From Planomicrobium soli (GTDB lineage Bacteria; Bacillota; Bacilli; Bacillales_A; Planococcaceae): a stretch of DNA of 64,000 nt. Position 1 is the stretch's first letter; every line of letters begins with the position of its first letter. Below, piece by piece: positions 8,277-17,537 of the stretch. The position numbers and the translations under genes are program-made. The stretch is from NCBI RefSeq assembly GCF_003014655.1, contig NZ_PYAT01000009.1, positions 1 to 64,000 of the forward strand. Reading direction: 5' to 3'. Under the pieces are notes generated by a model. That model was not told the origin of the DNA. It ran no database searches and was given only the letters and a program-made list of their open reading frames with translations.

Positions 8277-9308
8277 ATGATTCAATTCGAGGGAGTTACC
8301 AAGACCTACCAGTCAGGTAAACAAGAAATTCATGCGTTAAACGGTATCGACCTGACAGTGGAAACCGGAGAAATTTTCGGCGTTATCGGTTTTAGTGGAG
8401 CTGGGAAAAGCTCACTCATACGGACAGTCAACTTATTGGAACGCCCTACTAAAGGGTCCGTTAAAATACATGGCAAAGACATTTCCACTTTATCCAGCAA
8501 AGAAATCCGGACAACCCGCAAAGATATCGGCATGATATTTCAGCATTTCAATTTGCTGAATTCGAAAACGGTTTTCCATAATGTTGCAATGCCGCTCATT
8601 TTAGCGAATACACCAAAAGACAAAATTAAAGAACAGGTAAAAAGTTTGCTCGAATTTGTCGGTCTTGCCGATCAGGCTCAGAAATACCCGGATCAATTAT
8701 CAGGCGGACAAAAACAGCGCATCGGCATTGCCCGTGCTCTTGCTACAAACCCTTCGGTTCTCCTGTGCGATGAAGCAACTTCTGCACTGGATCCCCAAAC
8801 GACACAATCGATTTTGGATTTACTCCGAAAAATCAATCGTGAATACAACATCACCATTTTGTTGATCACCCATGAGATGGGCGTTATCCGGGAGATATGC
8901 GACAAAGTTGCCGTGCTTGAAGCAGGGAAAGTGATTGAACAAGGAAGCGTCTTTGATGTCTTCACCAACCCGCAGCAGCCGACCACTCAACGCTTTGTAC
9001 GTTCTGTCATGAACGACGAGCTGCCACCGGCATTGATGCAGCAAATACAAGATGCAGGAGGCAATCATTCCATCTATCGCATCCAGTTCCATGGAAATTC
9101 GGTTGGACGGCCGCTCATATCTCAGGTATCCCGGGAATTCAATCTTGATCTCAATGTTCTATTCGGCAATATCACCGAGCTTCAGGGCAAGCCTTACGGC
9201 AATTTGATTGTTGAATTTATAGGTGACCGCTCGGAAATTAACCGTGCTTTGGCCGCCATCCGCCAGAGCGATGCAACGGTAGAGGAGGCAGAAAACTATG
9301 CTAGTTGA
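8277..9308 (+). CDS. metN: Methionine ABC transporter ATP-binding protein MetN
   Basis: A 343-aa ATPase with Walker A GFSGAGKSS, Q-loop IFQHFNLL, signature LSGGQKQR, Walker B VLLCDEAT and the switch His in LLITHEMG. The C-terminal about 80 residues (YRIQFHGNSVGRPLISQVS onward) form the NIL/ACT-like domain that in MetN binds methionine and causes trans-inhibition. GAGGAGG lies upstream of the ATG. It is the first gene after the S-box leader and overlaps metP by 11 bases. Confidence 0.97.
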   Translation: MIQFEGVTKTYQSGKQEIHALNGIDLTVETGEIFGVIGFSGAGKSSLIRTVNLLERPTKGSVKIHGKDISTLSSKEIRTTRKDIGMIFQHFNLLNSKTVFHNVAMPLILANTPKDKIKEQVKSLLEFVGLADQAQKYPDQLSGGQKQRIGIARALATNPSVLLCDEATSALDPQTTQSILDLLRKINREYNITILLITHEMGVIREICDKVAVLEAGKVIEQGSVFDVFTNPQQPTTQRFVRSVMNDELPPALMQQIQDAGGNHSIYRIQFHGNSVGRPLISQVSREFNLDLNVLFGNITELQGKPYGNLIVEFIGDRSEINRALAAIRQSDATVEEAENYAS

Positions 9309-9948
9309 TAATGAACAGATTTTAGAAGCCCTGTGGGAAACGGTCTACATGACCGGCGTCTCTTTCGCCTTTTCCTTATTAATCGGTTTTCCGCTCGGCA
9401 TCCTGCTGGTAGTTACGCGAAGAGGCCACTTGCTTCAAAATGAAGCGGTTTTTAAAGTATTGAACGTCATAATCAATATTTTCCGTTCTGTGCCTTTTAT
9501 CATTTTAATGGTCGCTATTATTCCTTTAACCCGTTTGATAGTTGGAACCTCTATAGGAACTTCAGCAGCAATTGTTCCCCTCGTCTTTTACGCCGGGCCA
9601 TACATTGCCCGGCTGATCGAGAATTCCTTGCTTGAAGTTGACAAAGGGGTCATTGAAGCCGCCCAAGCGATGGGTGCTTCCCCAGGGCAGATCATTTTCC
9701 GTTTCCTTATCCCGGAAGCGCTCAGCTCCCTCGTTTTGGCATTGACGATTGCCATTGTCGGCTTGATCGGAGCATCAGCAATGGCCGGTGCAATCGGCGG
9801 AGGCGGCCTCGGCGACTTGGCCATCACCTATGGCTATCAACGCTTTGATACTCTTGTCATGGTATTGACCGTCGCGATACTTGTTGTATTGGTTCAAGGT
9901 GTGCAGTCACTCGGAAATATTTTGTCTAAACGTGTACGGCGCAGTTAA
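9298..9948 (+). CDS. metP: Methionine ABC transporter permease MetP/MetI
   Basis: A 216-aa inner-membrane permease with five hydrophobic helices. The cytoplasmic EAA loop is EAAQAMGASPGQIIFRFLIPEA, and the family end motif GGGGLGDLAITYGYQRFD follows. The start ATG lies inside the 3' end of metN, which implies translational coupling. With MetN and MetQ it makes the D/L-methionine importer. Confidence 0.97.
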   Translation: MLVDNEQILEALWETVYMTGVSFAFSLLIGFPLGILLVVTRRGHLLQNEAVFKVLNVIINIFRSVPFIILMVAIIPLTRLIVGTSIGTSAAIVPLVFYAGPYIARLIENSLLEVDKGVIEAAQAMGASPGQIIFRFLIPEALSSLVLALTIAIVGLIGASAMAGAIGGGGLGDLAITYGYQRFDTLVMVLTVAILVVLVQGVQSLGNILSKRVRRS

Positions 9949-9990
9949 TTTTTTTATTAAAACAAACTAAATTATTGGAGGAATTACTAC

Positions 9991-10830
9991 ATGAAAAAAA
10001 TTACAGCACTTTTACTTTTGGCTTTAACAGTTTTAATCCTGGCAGCATGCGGGAACAGCGATGAAAGCGGCGCTGAAGGCAACCGGAAGGTCACACTGGG
10101 CATCAGCGGTTCCGATACAACAATTTGGGATTACGTCGCCGAAAAAGCGGAAAAAGAAGGAATCGACCTTGAAATTGTCACTTTCTCTGATTATGTAGCT
10201 CCAAATATCGCACTTGGTGAAGGCGAACTGGACTTGAATGCCTTCCAGACCATTTCTTATTTTGATGAATTTGTTGCTGAACACAAACTTGATATCGTAC
10301 CGATCGGCTCGACTGTCATTGCTCCAATGGGTCTGTACTCCGACAAATACGAGTCACTTGAAGAACTTCCAGAAGGCGCTCAAATTGCTTTACCGAACGA
10401 AGCGACAAACATGGGCCGTGGCTTATTGCTTCTTCAAGAAGCCGGATTGATCGAATTATCGGAGGACGCTGGTCTTACTGGAACAGCAAAAGACATTACG
10501 AAAAACCCGAAAAACATCGAACTTGTTCCAATGATTTCAGGCCAGACACCTCGCGCAATGGCTGATGTTGCAGCTTCTATCATCAATAACGGTATCGCAG
10601 TTGATGCAGGCTTGAATCCTACGGAAGATCCGATTGCCCGTGAAAGCGCAACAGCAAAACCATATATTAACTTGATCGCTGCCAGCAAAGAAAACGCAGA
10701 TGACCCTGATTTCTTGAAAATTGTAGAACTATACCAACAAGACGATACAAAGGACTTTATCATTGAGCATACAAAAGGCGCTCAAATCCCAACATTTGTT
10801 TCTGTAGAAGAATTAGTCGACTACCAATAA
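9991..10830 (+). CDS. metQ: Methionine-binding lipoprotein MetQ
   Basis: A 279-aa NlpA/MetQ-family substrate-binding lipoprotein. It has a signal peptide with lipobox LAAC (Cys near residue 20) and then a Ser/Glu-rich linker. The mature domain contains the family stretches ALNEATNMGRGLLLLQ-like (IALPNEATNMGRG) and NNGIAVDAGLNP. It should be anchored outside the membrane and deliver methionine to MetNP. GGAGG precedes the ATG. Confidence 0.96.
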   Translation: MKKITALLLLALTVLILAACGNSDESGAEGNRKVTLGISGSDTTIWDYVAEKAEKEGIDLEIVTFSDYVAPNIALGEGELDLNAFQTISYFDEFVAEHKLDIVPIGSTVIAPMGLYSDKYESLEELPEGAQIALPNEATNMGRGLLLLQEAGLIELSEDAGLTGTAKDITKNPKNIELVPMISGQTPRAMADVAASIINNGIAVDAGLNPTEDPIARESATAKPYINLIAASKENADDPDFLKIVELYQQDDTKDFIIEHTKGAQIPTFVSVEELVDYQ

Positions 10831-10849
10831 TATTCGAGGAGGAAACCCA

Positions 10850-12052
10850 GTGACAGCAATTAAAGAAGCGGCCCAAACTATTTCCCAGTCAATCGAATCA
10901 AGACGCGCAGAATATATCGCGACTAGCCAAGCTATCCATGCAAAACCGGAAATCGGCAACGAAGAAGTTTTTGCCAGCGCTACGCTGGTCGAATTGCTTG
11001 AAGATGCAGGTTTTTCAGTAGAAACGGCAGTAGCTGGACACGAAACGTCCTTTTTTGCCAGCAAAGAAAGCCCTTTGCCAGGTCCGACCATTGCTTATCT
11101 GGCTGAGTACGACGCCCTACCGAAAATCGGCCACGCATGCGGCCATAACATTATCGGTACGACGAGTGTCGCAGCTGCCATTGCGCTTGCTGAAACATTC
11201 TCTGCCACTGGTGGACGCGTCGTTGTTCTTGGCACTCCCGCCGAAGAAGGCGGCCCGAATGGCAGTGCAAAAGGCAGTTTCGTAAAACACGGCCTTCTTG
11301 AAGGCATTGATGCAGCGTTGATGATCCATCCATCCGGAAAATCGGCGATCACCGGCCCTTCTCTTGCTGTCGACCCTCTTGATTTTCATTTTTATGGCAA
11401 ACCGGCCCATGCCGCTGCATCACCGGAAGAAGGCATTAACGCACTTGATGCAGTCATTCAACTGTTCAATGGCGTCAATGCCCTGCGCCAGCAATTGCCG
11501 TCTGATGCACGCGTCCATGGCATTATTACGCACGGCGGAGATGCACCAAATATCATTCCGGAATATGCATCTGCCCGCTTCTTCATCCGTGGCGATTCCT
11601 GGAAGAAAACCGCTGACACCGCCCGAAAAATCCGGGCTATTGCTGAAGGTGCAGCACTAGCTACAGGAGCAACCGTAAAAATCGAACGTTTTCAAAATGA
11701 AGTGAAAGACCTTGTATTGACGGATGCCCTTGACGCCATTATCCGTGAAGAACTGCAAAGTGCCGGCGAAGAAGTCGCTCTTTCCCGATCAACTGGCCTC
11801 GGTTCGACAGATGCCGGCAACATCAGTTATGAAGTGCCAACAGCCCACCCGTATATTAAAATTGGCCCGGATAATCTGGTTGCCCATACTGTAGAATTCC
11901 GTGAAGCTGCAAATTCGGAGGCCGGCAATGAAGCATTGATCAAAGGCGCGAAGGCGCTAGCCAATACCGGTTACCGCTTATTGACGGATTCTGCGTTGTT
12001 AGCAGAAGTGAAAAGATCACACGCGCAAGCATTAAAAGAAAAAGCACAATAA
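10850..12052 (+). CDS. M20-family amidohydrolase in the methionine S-box operon
   Basis: A 400-aa zinc-dependent M20/AbgB-like amidohydrolase. Visible features are EYDALPKIGHACGHNIIG (metal site), LGTPAEEGGPNG (catalytic Glu pair), an internal dimerisation domain with FHFYGKPAHAAASPEEGIN, and a C-terminal HTVEFREAANSEAGNEAL. GAGGAGGAAACCCA precedes a GTG start 20 bases after metQ, and a terminator follows, so it belongs to the S-box operon. Family members remove N-acyl groups from, or cut amide bonds in, amino-acid conjugates. The setting suggests release of methionine or another sulfur amino acid from an N-acylated form or dipeptide, which is inference. Confidence 0.88.
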   Translation: MTAIKEAAQTISQSIESRRAEYIATSQAIHAKPEIGNEEVFASATLVELLEDAGFSVETAVAGHETSFFASKESPLPGPTIAYLAEYDALPKIGHACGHNIIGTTSVAAAIALAETFSATGGRVVVLGTPAEEGGPNGSAKGSFVKHGLLEGIDAALMIHPSGKSAITGPSLAVDPLDFHFYGKPAHAAASPEEGINALDAVIQLFNGVNALRQQLPSDARVHGIITHGGDAPNIIPEYASARFFIRGDSWKKTADTARKIRAIAEGAALATGATVKIERFQNEVKDLVLTDALDAIIREELQSAGEEVALSRSTGLGSTDAGNISYEVPTAHPYIKIGPDNLVAHTVEFREAANSEAGNEALIKGAKALANTGYRLLTDSALLAEVKRSHAQALKEKAQ

Positions 12053-12063
12053 AGCCAATCAGA

Positions 12064-12098
12064 AGCAGTGTTCCGTTGTTCGGAACACTGCTTTTTTA
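12064..12098 (+). terminator. Terminator of the metNPQ-amidohydrolase operon
   Basis: A perfect stem AGCAGTGTTCCG/CGGAACACTGCT with loop TTGTT is followed by six T. Confidence 0.95.
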
Positions 12099-12259
12099 TG
12101 TATAAAATCGTCTCTGCGTATTTTTTGTGCATATTTTAGTCTCAATAAAGCATAGTTTAACTTTTATGACACATATCCTGACCTTTACAATGCATATTTC
12201 CAAAATTCATTCTTTTCATGCTAAAATATGAGTAATACATATACTAGGAGGATTCATTC

Positions 12260-13483
12260 ATGCTTGAAACGTTAATTGAACGTCTTGTGCGCTATGCTAA
12301 AATCGATACACAATCTGATTTCACAAGTACTTCTACACCATCAACTCCCGGGCAGTGGGATTTGCTGCATGAATTGGAACGCGAAATGAAAGCTATCGGC
12401 CTTGAAGAAGTCGGAATGGACGAACACGGCTACTTGTTTGGTACGCTGCCTTCCAATACCGATAAGGAACTGCCAGTAATCGGATTTTTAGCTCATGTTG
12501 ACACGGCAACGGATTTTACCGGCAAAAACGTCAATCCTCAACGAGTCGAAAATTATGATGGCAACGATATTGCTTTGAGTGATACGGTCATTATGTCCCC
12601 TGATGATTTTCCGGCGCTAAAAAATTACGTCGGCCATACGCTGATCACGACAGACGGTACAACACTGCTAGGTGCTGACAATAAAGCCGGCATTGCCGAA
12701 ATCATGACAGCGATGGAATACTTGGTTCAGCACCCAGAAATCACGCACGGAAAAATACGCGTAGCTTTCACTCCTGATGAAGAAATTGGAAAAGGACCGC
12801 ACAAATTTGATGTCGCAAAATTCGGCGCCGACTTTGCCTATACAATGGACGGCGGTCCACTTGGCGAATTGCAATACGAAAGCTTTAACGCCGCAGCAGC
12901 AAAACTGACGGTCCAAGGCAAAAGCGTGCACCCTGGTTCTTCCAAAAATAAAATGGTCAATGCTTCTACAGTGGCTATCCGCTTTCAACAGGAAATGCCA
13001 AAAAGCGAAGTGCCTGAACTAACTGAAGACTATGAAGGGTTCATTCACCTGAACAGCTTCCATGGCGATGTCGAAAAAGCCGAATTATCCTATATTATCC
13101 GCTATTTCGATAAAGACGAATTTGAAGCGAAAAAAGCTTATATGCAACAAGTGGCTGAAAAACTGCAGAGCGAATATGGCGCTGGTGCCATTAACTTGGA
13201 AATAGAAGACCAATATTATAATATGCGTGAAAAAATCGAGCCGGTCATGGAAATTGTCGACTCAGCAGAAACTGCACTAAAAACACTCGGTATCGAGCCA
13301 AATATTGTTCCTGTTCGGGGCGGTACAGATGGATCTCAACTGTCTTATATGGGCATGCCGACACCTAATATTTTTACCGGCGGTGAAAACTACCACGGAA
13401 AATACGAGTTCATTTCCGCAGAAAATATGGAAAAAGCCACTCAGGTCATTGTGGAAATCGTTAGATCGATGGAACAAAAATAG
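12260..13483 (+). CDS. pepT: Peptidase T (tripeptide aminopeptidase)
   Basis: A 407-aa M20B metallopeptidase that removes the N-terminal residue of tripeptides in the cytoplasm. The zinc and catalytic motifs are [39 protein letters not shown] and TMDGGP. The C-terminal [20 protein letters not shown] is diagnostic. Length is normal. AGGAGG lies 8 bases before the ATG. It stands alone between terminators with its own 160-base AT-rich upstream region. Confidence 0.96.
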   Translation: MLETLIERLVRYAKIDTQSDFTSTSTPSTPGQWDLLHELEREMKAIGLEEVGMDEHGYLFGTLPSNTDKELPVIGFLAHVDTATDFTGKNVNPQRVENYDGNDIALSDTVIMSPDDFPALKNYVGHTLITTDGTTLLGADNKAGIAEIMTAMEYLVQHPEITHGKIRVAFTPDEEIGKGPHKFDVAKFGADFAYTMDGGPLGELQYESFNAAAAKLTVQGKSVHPGSSKNKMVNASTVAIRFQQEMPKSEVPELTEDYEGFIHLNSFHGDVEKAELSYIIRYFDKDEFEAKKAYMQQVAEKLQSEYGAGAINLEIEDQYYNMREKIEPVMEIVDSAETALKTLGIEPNIVPVRGGTDGSQLSYMGMPTPNIFTGGENYHGKYEFISAENMEKATQVIVEIVRSMEQK

Positions 13484-13513
13484 AAATTCCTCTGCTCGAA
13501 AGCAGTATAACGC

Positions 13514-13556
13514 AAAAAAGGTTCGTTTAACTTCTGAAGTTAAACGAACCTTTTTT
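13514..13556. terminator. Bidirectional terminator, pepT / STAS gene
   Basis: A perfect stem AAGGTTCGTTTAACTTC/GAAGTTAAACGAACCTT is flanked by A- and T-runs between convergent genes. Confidence 0.95.
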
Positions 13557-14574
13557 AAATGATGCTCCGCCCATTTTGAGCTAAAGCATAATGAATGCCA
13601 TGCTGCAAAGTCTGGAAACAATTGAATTTCGATAAATTGATGCCGGATTCAGCAATGACCATGCTCATTTGCGGCGAAATACCGACCAAAATTGTGGACG
13701 TTCCAATCAACGAAGCAGTGGCTCCCAGCTTATCTATCAGACTGGCTGCATGCTCAGTAAACCGGTTGTTGAGCCCCGTTAAATCCAGGACCAAATATTT
13801 CGCTTTATGAGTCGGTAAGTTCTGCAAAGTTTTTACAAGTAATTCTTCCGCACGGTTTTCGTCATAAGTACCTAATAGCGGCACAACAACAATATCCTCC
13901 AGCACCGGAATAATCGGCGAAGAAATCTCTTTGATCAGCTCGCTTAGCTCAGCTGTTTTTTCTTCTACTAAGTTTTCCAATTGACGAATTTGTTCCGCTT
14001 CTTTTGAGCGGGCGAGCCGATGAATATTTCTTTCGACATTTTCCTCAGACGGGAAATATTGAATCCGTGTTTCGTTATATCCTTCAATCTGATGATGAAC
14101 CACTTTATACCAAATATTGCGCCCTAAAAGCTTCGTGAAAATTCCCGCATAATGCGCTGGCAAGAAATTACCACCGACTTTTTTCCCTTGTGCTACATTG
14201 ATCTTATGTTCCCAGCTATTGCTCAAATGAACTTCAAGCGTGCCTACTTCCGTGTTCAAATCACAAATTTCAGCTAATCCCCAACCAGCAGAAGCATATG
14301 TATTCGTTATCAATCCAGCAGCTGTTGCTACATCAACATCTTTTTTATCCGCAAAATATTCGCCAACTACCAATCCTTGGCGAAACCCGGTTGTTTCCAG
14401 CACAACGCCTGCCGCTTCTTCCCCAGAAATTTCTTCTACTGAATCAAAGAACATTTTCATGGCAGTTGAAGTCCAAAAAAGGACAGAATCCTGGCCTTCA
14501 AATTGGAATTTCCCTTTATCTAAATCCCAGTTGAATTGCAAGCCCCCTACAGTAATCGAAGGTTTTTTCCCCAT
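13555..14574 (-). CDS. RsbR-like STAS protein with V4R-like sensor half
   Basis: A 339-aa protein. The C-terminal about 115 residues are a STAS domain of the RsbR type (SSPIIPVLEDIVVVPLLGTY, then KYLVLDLTGLNNRFTEHAA and LVGISPQMSMVIAESGINL). A coiled linker (about 195-215, EAEQIRQLENLVEEKTAEL) precedes it. The N-terminal about 190 residues (FWTSTAMKMFFDSVEEISGEEAA, GWGLAEICDLN, NSWEHKI) resemble V4R/XylR-N small-molecule sensor domains, not the globin-like RsbR N-domain. AGGAG upstream fixes the start at the second Met. No rsbS/rsbT neighbours are present. It may feed a sigma-B stressosome as an orphan sensor. Confidence 0.8.
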   Translation of the reverse strand: MGKKPSITVGGLQFNWDLDKGKFQFEGQDSVLFWTSTAMKMFFDSVEEISGEEAAGVVLETTGFRQGLVVGEYFADKKDVDVATAAGLITNTYASAGWGLAEICDLNTEVGTLEVHLSNSWEHKINVAQGKKVGGNFLPAHYAGIFTKLLGRNIWYKVVHHQIEGYNETRIQYFPSEENVERNIHRLARSKEAEQIRQLENLVEEKTAELSELIKEISSPIIPVLEDIVVVPLLGTYDENRAEELLVKTLQNLPTHKAKYLVLDLTGLNNRFTEHAASLIDKLGATASLIGTSTILVGISPQMSMVIAESGINLSKFNCFQTLQHGIHYALAQNGRSII

Positions 14575-14700
14575 GACGCAACTCCTCTCATTCAATAGTT
14601 TTATCTTATCATAGTCTTTCTGCTAGTAGCTATTGTCACGATTTACTGAGAAACGGAAGACCCTAGATTGCTCTTGAAACTTTCGATGACATTCACTCAT

Positions 14701-14726
14701 GTTTTAAATCACGTCAAAAAAGGAAT
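14701..14726 (+). promoter_or_regulatory. Possible sigma-B-type promoter
   Basis: GTTTTA, 14 bases, AGGAAT, compared with the B. subtilis sigma-B pattern GTTTAA-N12-15-GGGWAW. It lies 37 bases before the 75-aa ORF. The -10 has one mismatch, so this is a candidate only. Confidence 0.4.
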
Positions 14727-14762
14727 ATACCAGTAACATCAAAAGAAAGAGGTGCTTGATCA

Positions 14763-14990
14763 ATGACGAACAATCATCCCGGTGATGACAAGCGTGAAAA
14801 AAAAGCAGTTCCTTCCACGGATAATCCCGAACAATTTACTACTGATAACCAAAGCATACTCGATATGTTTGAAGAAGAACAAAATGTGGATAGCATTCCA
14901 TTAGAAGATTTAAAACAAGACATGCGAGATGAAGCGAACCCACGTTCAACAAAAGAAAATTCAGCCAGCGAGGAAAAATATCCGGATTGA
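14763..14990 (+). CDS. Small acidic hydrophilic hypothetical protein
   Basis: A 75-aa protein that is very hydrophilic, rich in Asp, Glu, Asn, Lys and Ser, without Cys or any hydrophobic stretch. It is likely disordered apart from a short helix at about 30-55 (SILDMFEEEQNVDSIPLEDL). AAAGAGGTG lies 9 bases before the ATG, and the frame is clean to a hairpin after the stop. I do not recognise a family. A possible sigma-B promoter upstream and a stress gene downstream suggest a stress role, which is inference. Confidence 0.65.
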   Translation: MTNNHPGDDKREKKAVPSTDNPEQFTTDNQSILDMFEEEQNVDSIPLEDLKQDMRDEANPRSTKENSASEEKYPD

Positions 14991-15018
14991 TATTGGATGG
15001 ACAAGAGCTTTCATCAAA

Positions 15019-15053
15019 AGAACCGCATGAATAGTTCCATACGGTTCTTTTTA
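15019..15053 (+). terminator. Terminator after the 75-aa ORF
   Basis: AGAACCG/CGGTTCT, with CATG/CATA inside, is followed by TTTTTAATTT. It lies only about 40 bases before the next start codon, so it may be leaky. Confidence 0.65.
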
Positions 15054-15091
15054 ATTTGAATACAATCAATCATTTCAAAGGAGAGATAGGA

Positions 15092-15517
15092 ATGAATCAA
15101 ACAGAATTAAAAAACAATGCATTAAAAATTTTAGAAGAAAGCCACGTAGGAACGTTGGCGACAGTAAAAGACAATAAGCCTCATTCCCGTTACATGACAT
15201 TCTTTAATGATGAATTCACCTTGTATACGGCTACCAGCAAACAAACTCAAAAAGTCGATGAGATTGAAGACAATCCTCATGTTCACATTCTTTTGGGTTA
15301 TGAAGGCCAAGGTGTCGGAGATGCTTTCCTGGAAATTGAAGGTGAAATGAGTGTTCATGATGAACAAAGCATGATTGATAAAGTATGGAACGATGCATTA
15401 AGAGGCTGGTTCTCGGGACCGGATGATCCGAACTTGGTCATTTTGGCTATCAAACCGAACCGTGTCCGTCTCATTAACAAAAAAGGCGAAGAGCCGCAAA
15501 CGATCGAATTGCAATAA
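15092..15517 (+). CDS. General stress protein 26-like (PNPOx-fold)
   Basis: A 141-aa protein of the pyridoxamine 5'-phosphate oxidase/FMN-binding split-barrel fold. Evidence is VGTLATVKDNKPHSRYMTFF, LYTATSKQTQKVDEIEDNPHVHILLGY and WFSGPDDPNLVILAIKPNRVRLI. It resembles B. subtilis YdaG-type general stress proteins (from memory). AAAGGAGAGATAGGA precedes the ATG at 15092; the 12 upstream codons contain this Shine-Dalgarno and are not coding. It probably binds a flavin; no reaction is known for this subgroup. Confidence 0.88.
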   Translation: MNQTELKNNALKILEESHVGTLATVKDNKPHSRYMTFFNDEFTLYTATSKQTQKVDEIEDNPHVHILLGYEGQGVGDAFLEIEGEMSVHDEQSMIDKVWNDALRGWFSGPDDPNLVILAIKPNRVRLINKKGEEPQTIELQ

Positions 15518-15543
15518 TATAAGCGCTAACATTGGAAAGCAAA

Positions 15544-15577
15544 AAAAGGGTCTGCCACTTTGGCAGACCCTTTTTCT
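15544..15577. terminator. Bidirectional terminator, stress gene / iron permease
   Basis: GGGTCTGCCA/TGGCAGACCC has a three-base loop and A-/T-runs on both sides, between convergent genes. Confidence 0.95.
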
Positions 15578-17537
15578 ATTTCATCTTTCGCAATAAATAA
15601 AGTAAGTAAGGCGTTCCAATCAATGCAACAATCAGGCCGCTTGGAATATCTTTCGGCGCAATGAGAATGCGGCCGATAAAGTCAGCGGTAACCAATAGCA
15701 AGCCGCCAAGCAAACCCGAAGCCAGCATGAGCGGCAAATGGCGAAAGCCGACCAATCGGCGCGCGATATGCGGAGCCACCAGCCCGATAAAGCCGATAGT
15801 TCCGACAACCGATACAGCAACCGTTGAAATGGCAACACCAATGATCAATGCCCATACACGCGTCGACCGGATGTTCAGGCCAAGCCCTGCCGCTATATCG
15901 TCACCAAATGTCAGGGTATCCAAACTTCGCGTGATGTAAATAGCAGGCCCGATAAATAAGACGAATAATATAAGCGCAAACTGGACATCTTCCCAGCCTT
16001 TTCCGTAGGTACTCCCTGATAACCAGACAAGTGCGCTTGCCACCGCCAATTTCGCTTTTACCACAAAGACTTGGGTAGCTGCGGAACCAAAGGCCGAAAT
16101 GGCAATGCCCATCAAAGCAACAAGCATCGGCTGGAAATTATTTTTCCAAGCTGTCACTAATATGATGCCCAGGGCCAGGACCGCACCAAATGTTGCGCCG
16201 AGCGGCAAAAAGGCAGAAGGAATTCCAGGAAATACGACGAGCAGAAGCATTGCGCCTGCTCCAGCCATAGAAGTGACTCCTAGTACGCTTGAATCGGCCA
16301 GAGGATTGCGGAGCACCCCTTGTAAAATCACTCCAGTGATTGCCAGCATGATGCCGACGAGAAATGCAGTCAATACCCGCGGCACCCGGAAATTCCAGAC
16401 AACCGGTTTCATCCATTCAAACGACCATTCCAAACCATTGAAGCTTAGTGCCAGCGTAATAACTACAGCAATTATCCCTACCAAAAGAGGCAGCAGCAGC
16501 TTTAAACGAATCGGCTTTGTAGTGCCTCCCATTTGGCGATCGCCGCGTTTCAGTGATTTCGCCGTTTTCCAGGCGAGGAATAACAGCCAAGGTCCGCCAA
16601 TAAGGGCAGTCATGGCGCCAACAGGTACTTCTTGTCCCGGTTGAATAAGCCGGCCGAGCACATCCGCTCCTATCAGCATGACACTTCCCCACAAAAAGGA
16701 ATGAATGAAAATCGGCAAATGTCCGCGGATTCCCATCATCCGGACAATATGCGGTGCCATTAGTCCGATAAAGCCTATTGGGCCGACAACACTTACTGTT
16801 GTTGCAGCAAGCACAATGGCAACTCCCCACGCGAAAAGCTTGACGAGTCGAACATTTTGCCCAAGCGACGAAGCAATATCCTCACCCAGAGATAGCACAT
16901 CCATAGATTTTGCCAGCAATAAAGACGCAATCAAAAAAATGGCAACAACCGGCGCCGCAAATTGCACGCCTTGCCAATTCAATTGAACAAGCGTTCCCGA
17001 TCCCCATAGAAAGAGGCCATTCGTCTGGTTCTCAAATAGCAATTGCATTGCTCCTGTTATGGAAGAAAACAAGAGTGAAATAATCATTCCAGTAAGCGCC
17101 ACCCGAACCGGATCCATTTGCTTTCCGGAAAGTCCAACGACTAAAAGAGAAGAAAGCACTGCCCCAAGAAGTGCTGTAAGAAATGGAAATTGTCCCAAGA
17201 ATGATGGAAAGAATATAACCGATACAACAACGAAGAAAAATGCGCCGGCGTTTATTCCCAAAGTTCCCGGAGAAGCAAGCGGATTGTTTGTCAATGTCTG
17301 CAGAACTGAGCCGGAAACCGCCAGTGCCCCACCAACCAATAATCCGATAGCGAGCCGCGGCATCCGGAGACTCAAGACAATGTCCTGAATCCTGCCTTCT
17401 GACCATACCCCATTTAAAAGCTCAGTTACTGTGTAATCAGCCTGCCCTTGCGTCAAATGGATAAGGGATAACGCAAAAAGCAGGAAAAAGCCCCCTGCCA
17501 AAGAGGCAAAGGACTTGCGTTTAAGTTTTCCTTGCAT
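15576..17537 (-). CDS. Fused iron-siderophore ABC permease (two FecCD domains)
   Basis: A 653-aa membrane protein with about 18-20 hydrophobic segments. It is a tandem duplication of the FecCD permease unit. Each half contains SLRMPRLAIGLLVGGALAVSG- or FRVPRVLTAFLVGIMLAITG-like openings and the coupling region VGPIGFIGLMAPHIVRMM / VGTIGFIGLVAPHIARRL. Most Gram-positive systems use two genes; a FhuB-like fusion replaces both here. It starts on the last base of the binding-protein gene (1-base overlap). It should move ferric siderophores inward together with the divergently encoded ATPase. Confidence 0.94.
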   Translation of the reverse strand: MQGKLKRKSFASLAGGFFLLFALSLIHLTQGQADYTVTELLNGVWSEGRIQDIVLSLRMPRLAIGLLVGGALAVSGSVLQTLTNNPLASPGTLGINAGAFFFVVVSVIFFPSFLGQFPFLTALLGAVLSSLLVVGLSGKQMDPVRVALTGMIISLLFSSITGAMQLLFENQTNGLFLWGSGTLVQLNWQGVQFAAPVVAIFLIASLLLAKSMDVLSLGEDIASSLGQNVRLVKLFAWGVAIVLAATTVSVVGPIGFIGLMAPHIVRMMGIRGHLPIFIHSFLWGSVMLIGADVLGRLIQPGQEVPVGAMTALIGGPWLLFLAWKTAKSLKRGDRQMGGTTKPIRLKLLLPLLVGIIAVVITLALSFNGLEWSFEWMKPVVWNFRVPRVLTAFLVGIMLAITGVILQGVLRNPLADSSVLGVTSMAGAGAMLLLVVFPGIPSAFLPLGATFGAVLALGIILVTAWKNNFQPMLVALMGIAISAFGSAATQVFVVKAKLAVASALVWLSGSTYGKGWEDVQFALILFVLFIGPAIYITRSLDTLTFGDDIAAGLGLNIRSTRVWALIIGVAISTVAVSVVGTIGFIGLVAPHIARRLVGFRHLPLMLASGLLGGLLLVTADFIGRILIAPKDIPSGLIVALIGTPYLLYLLRKMK

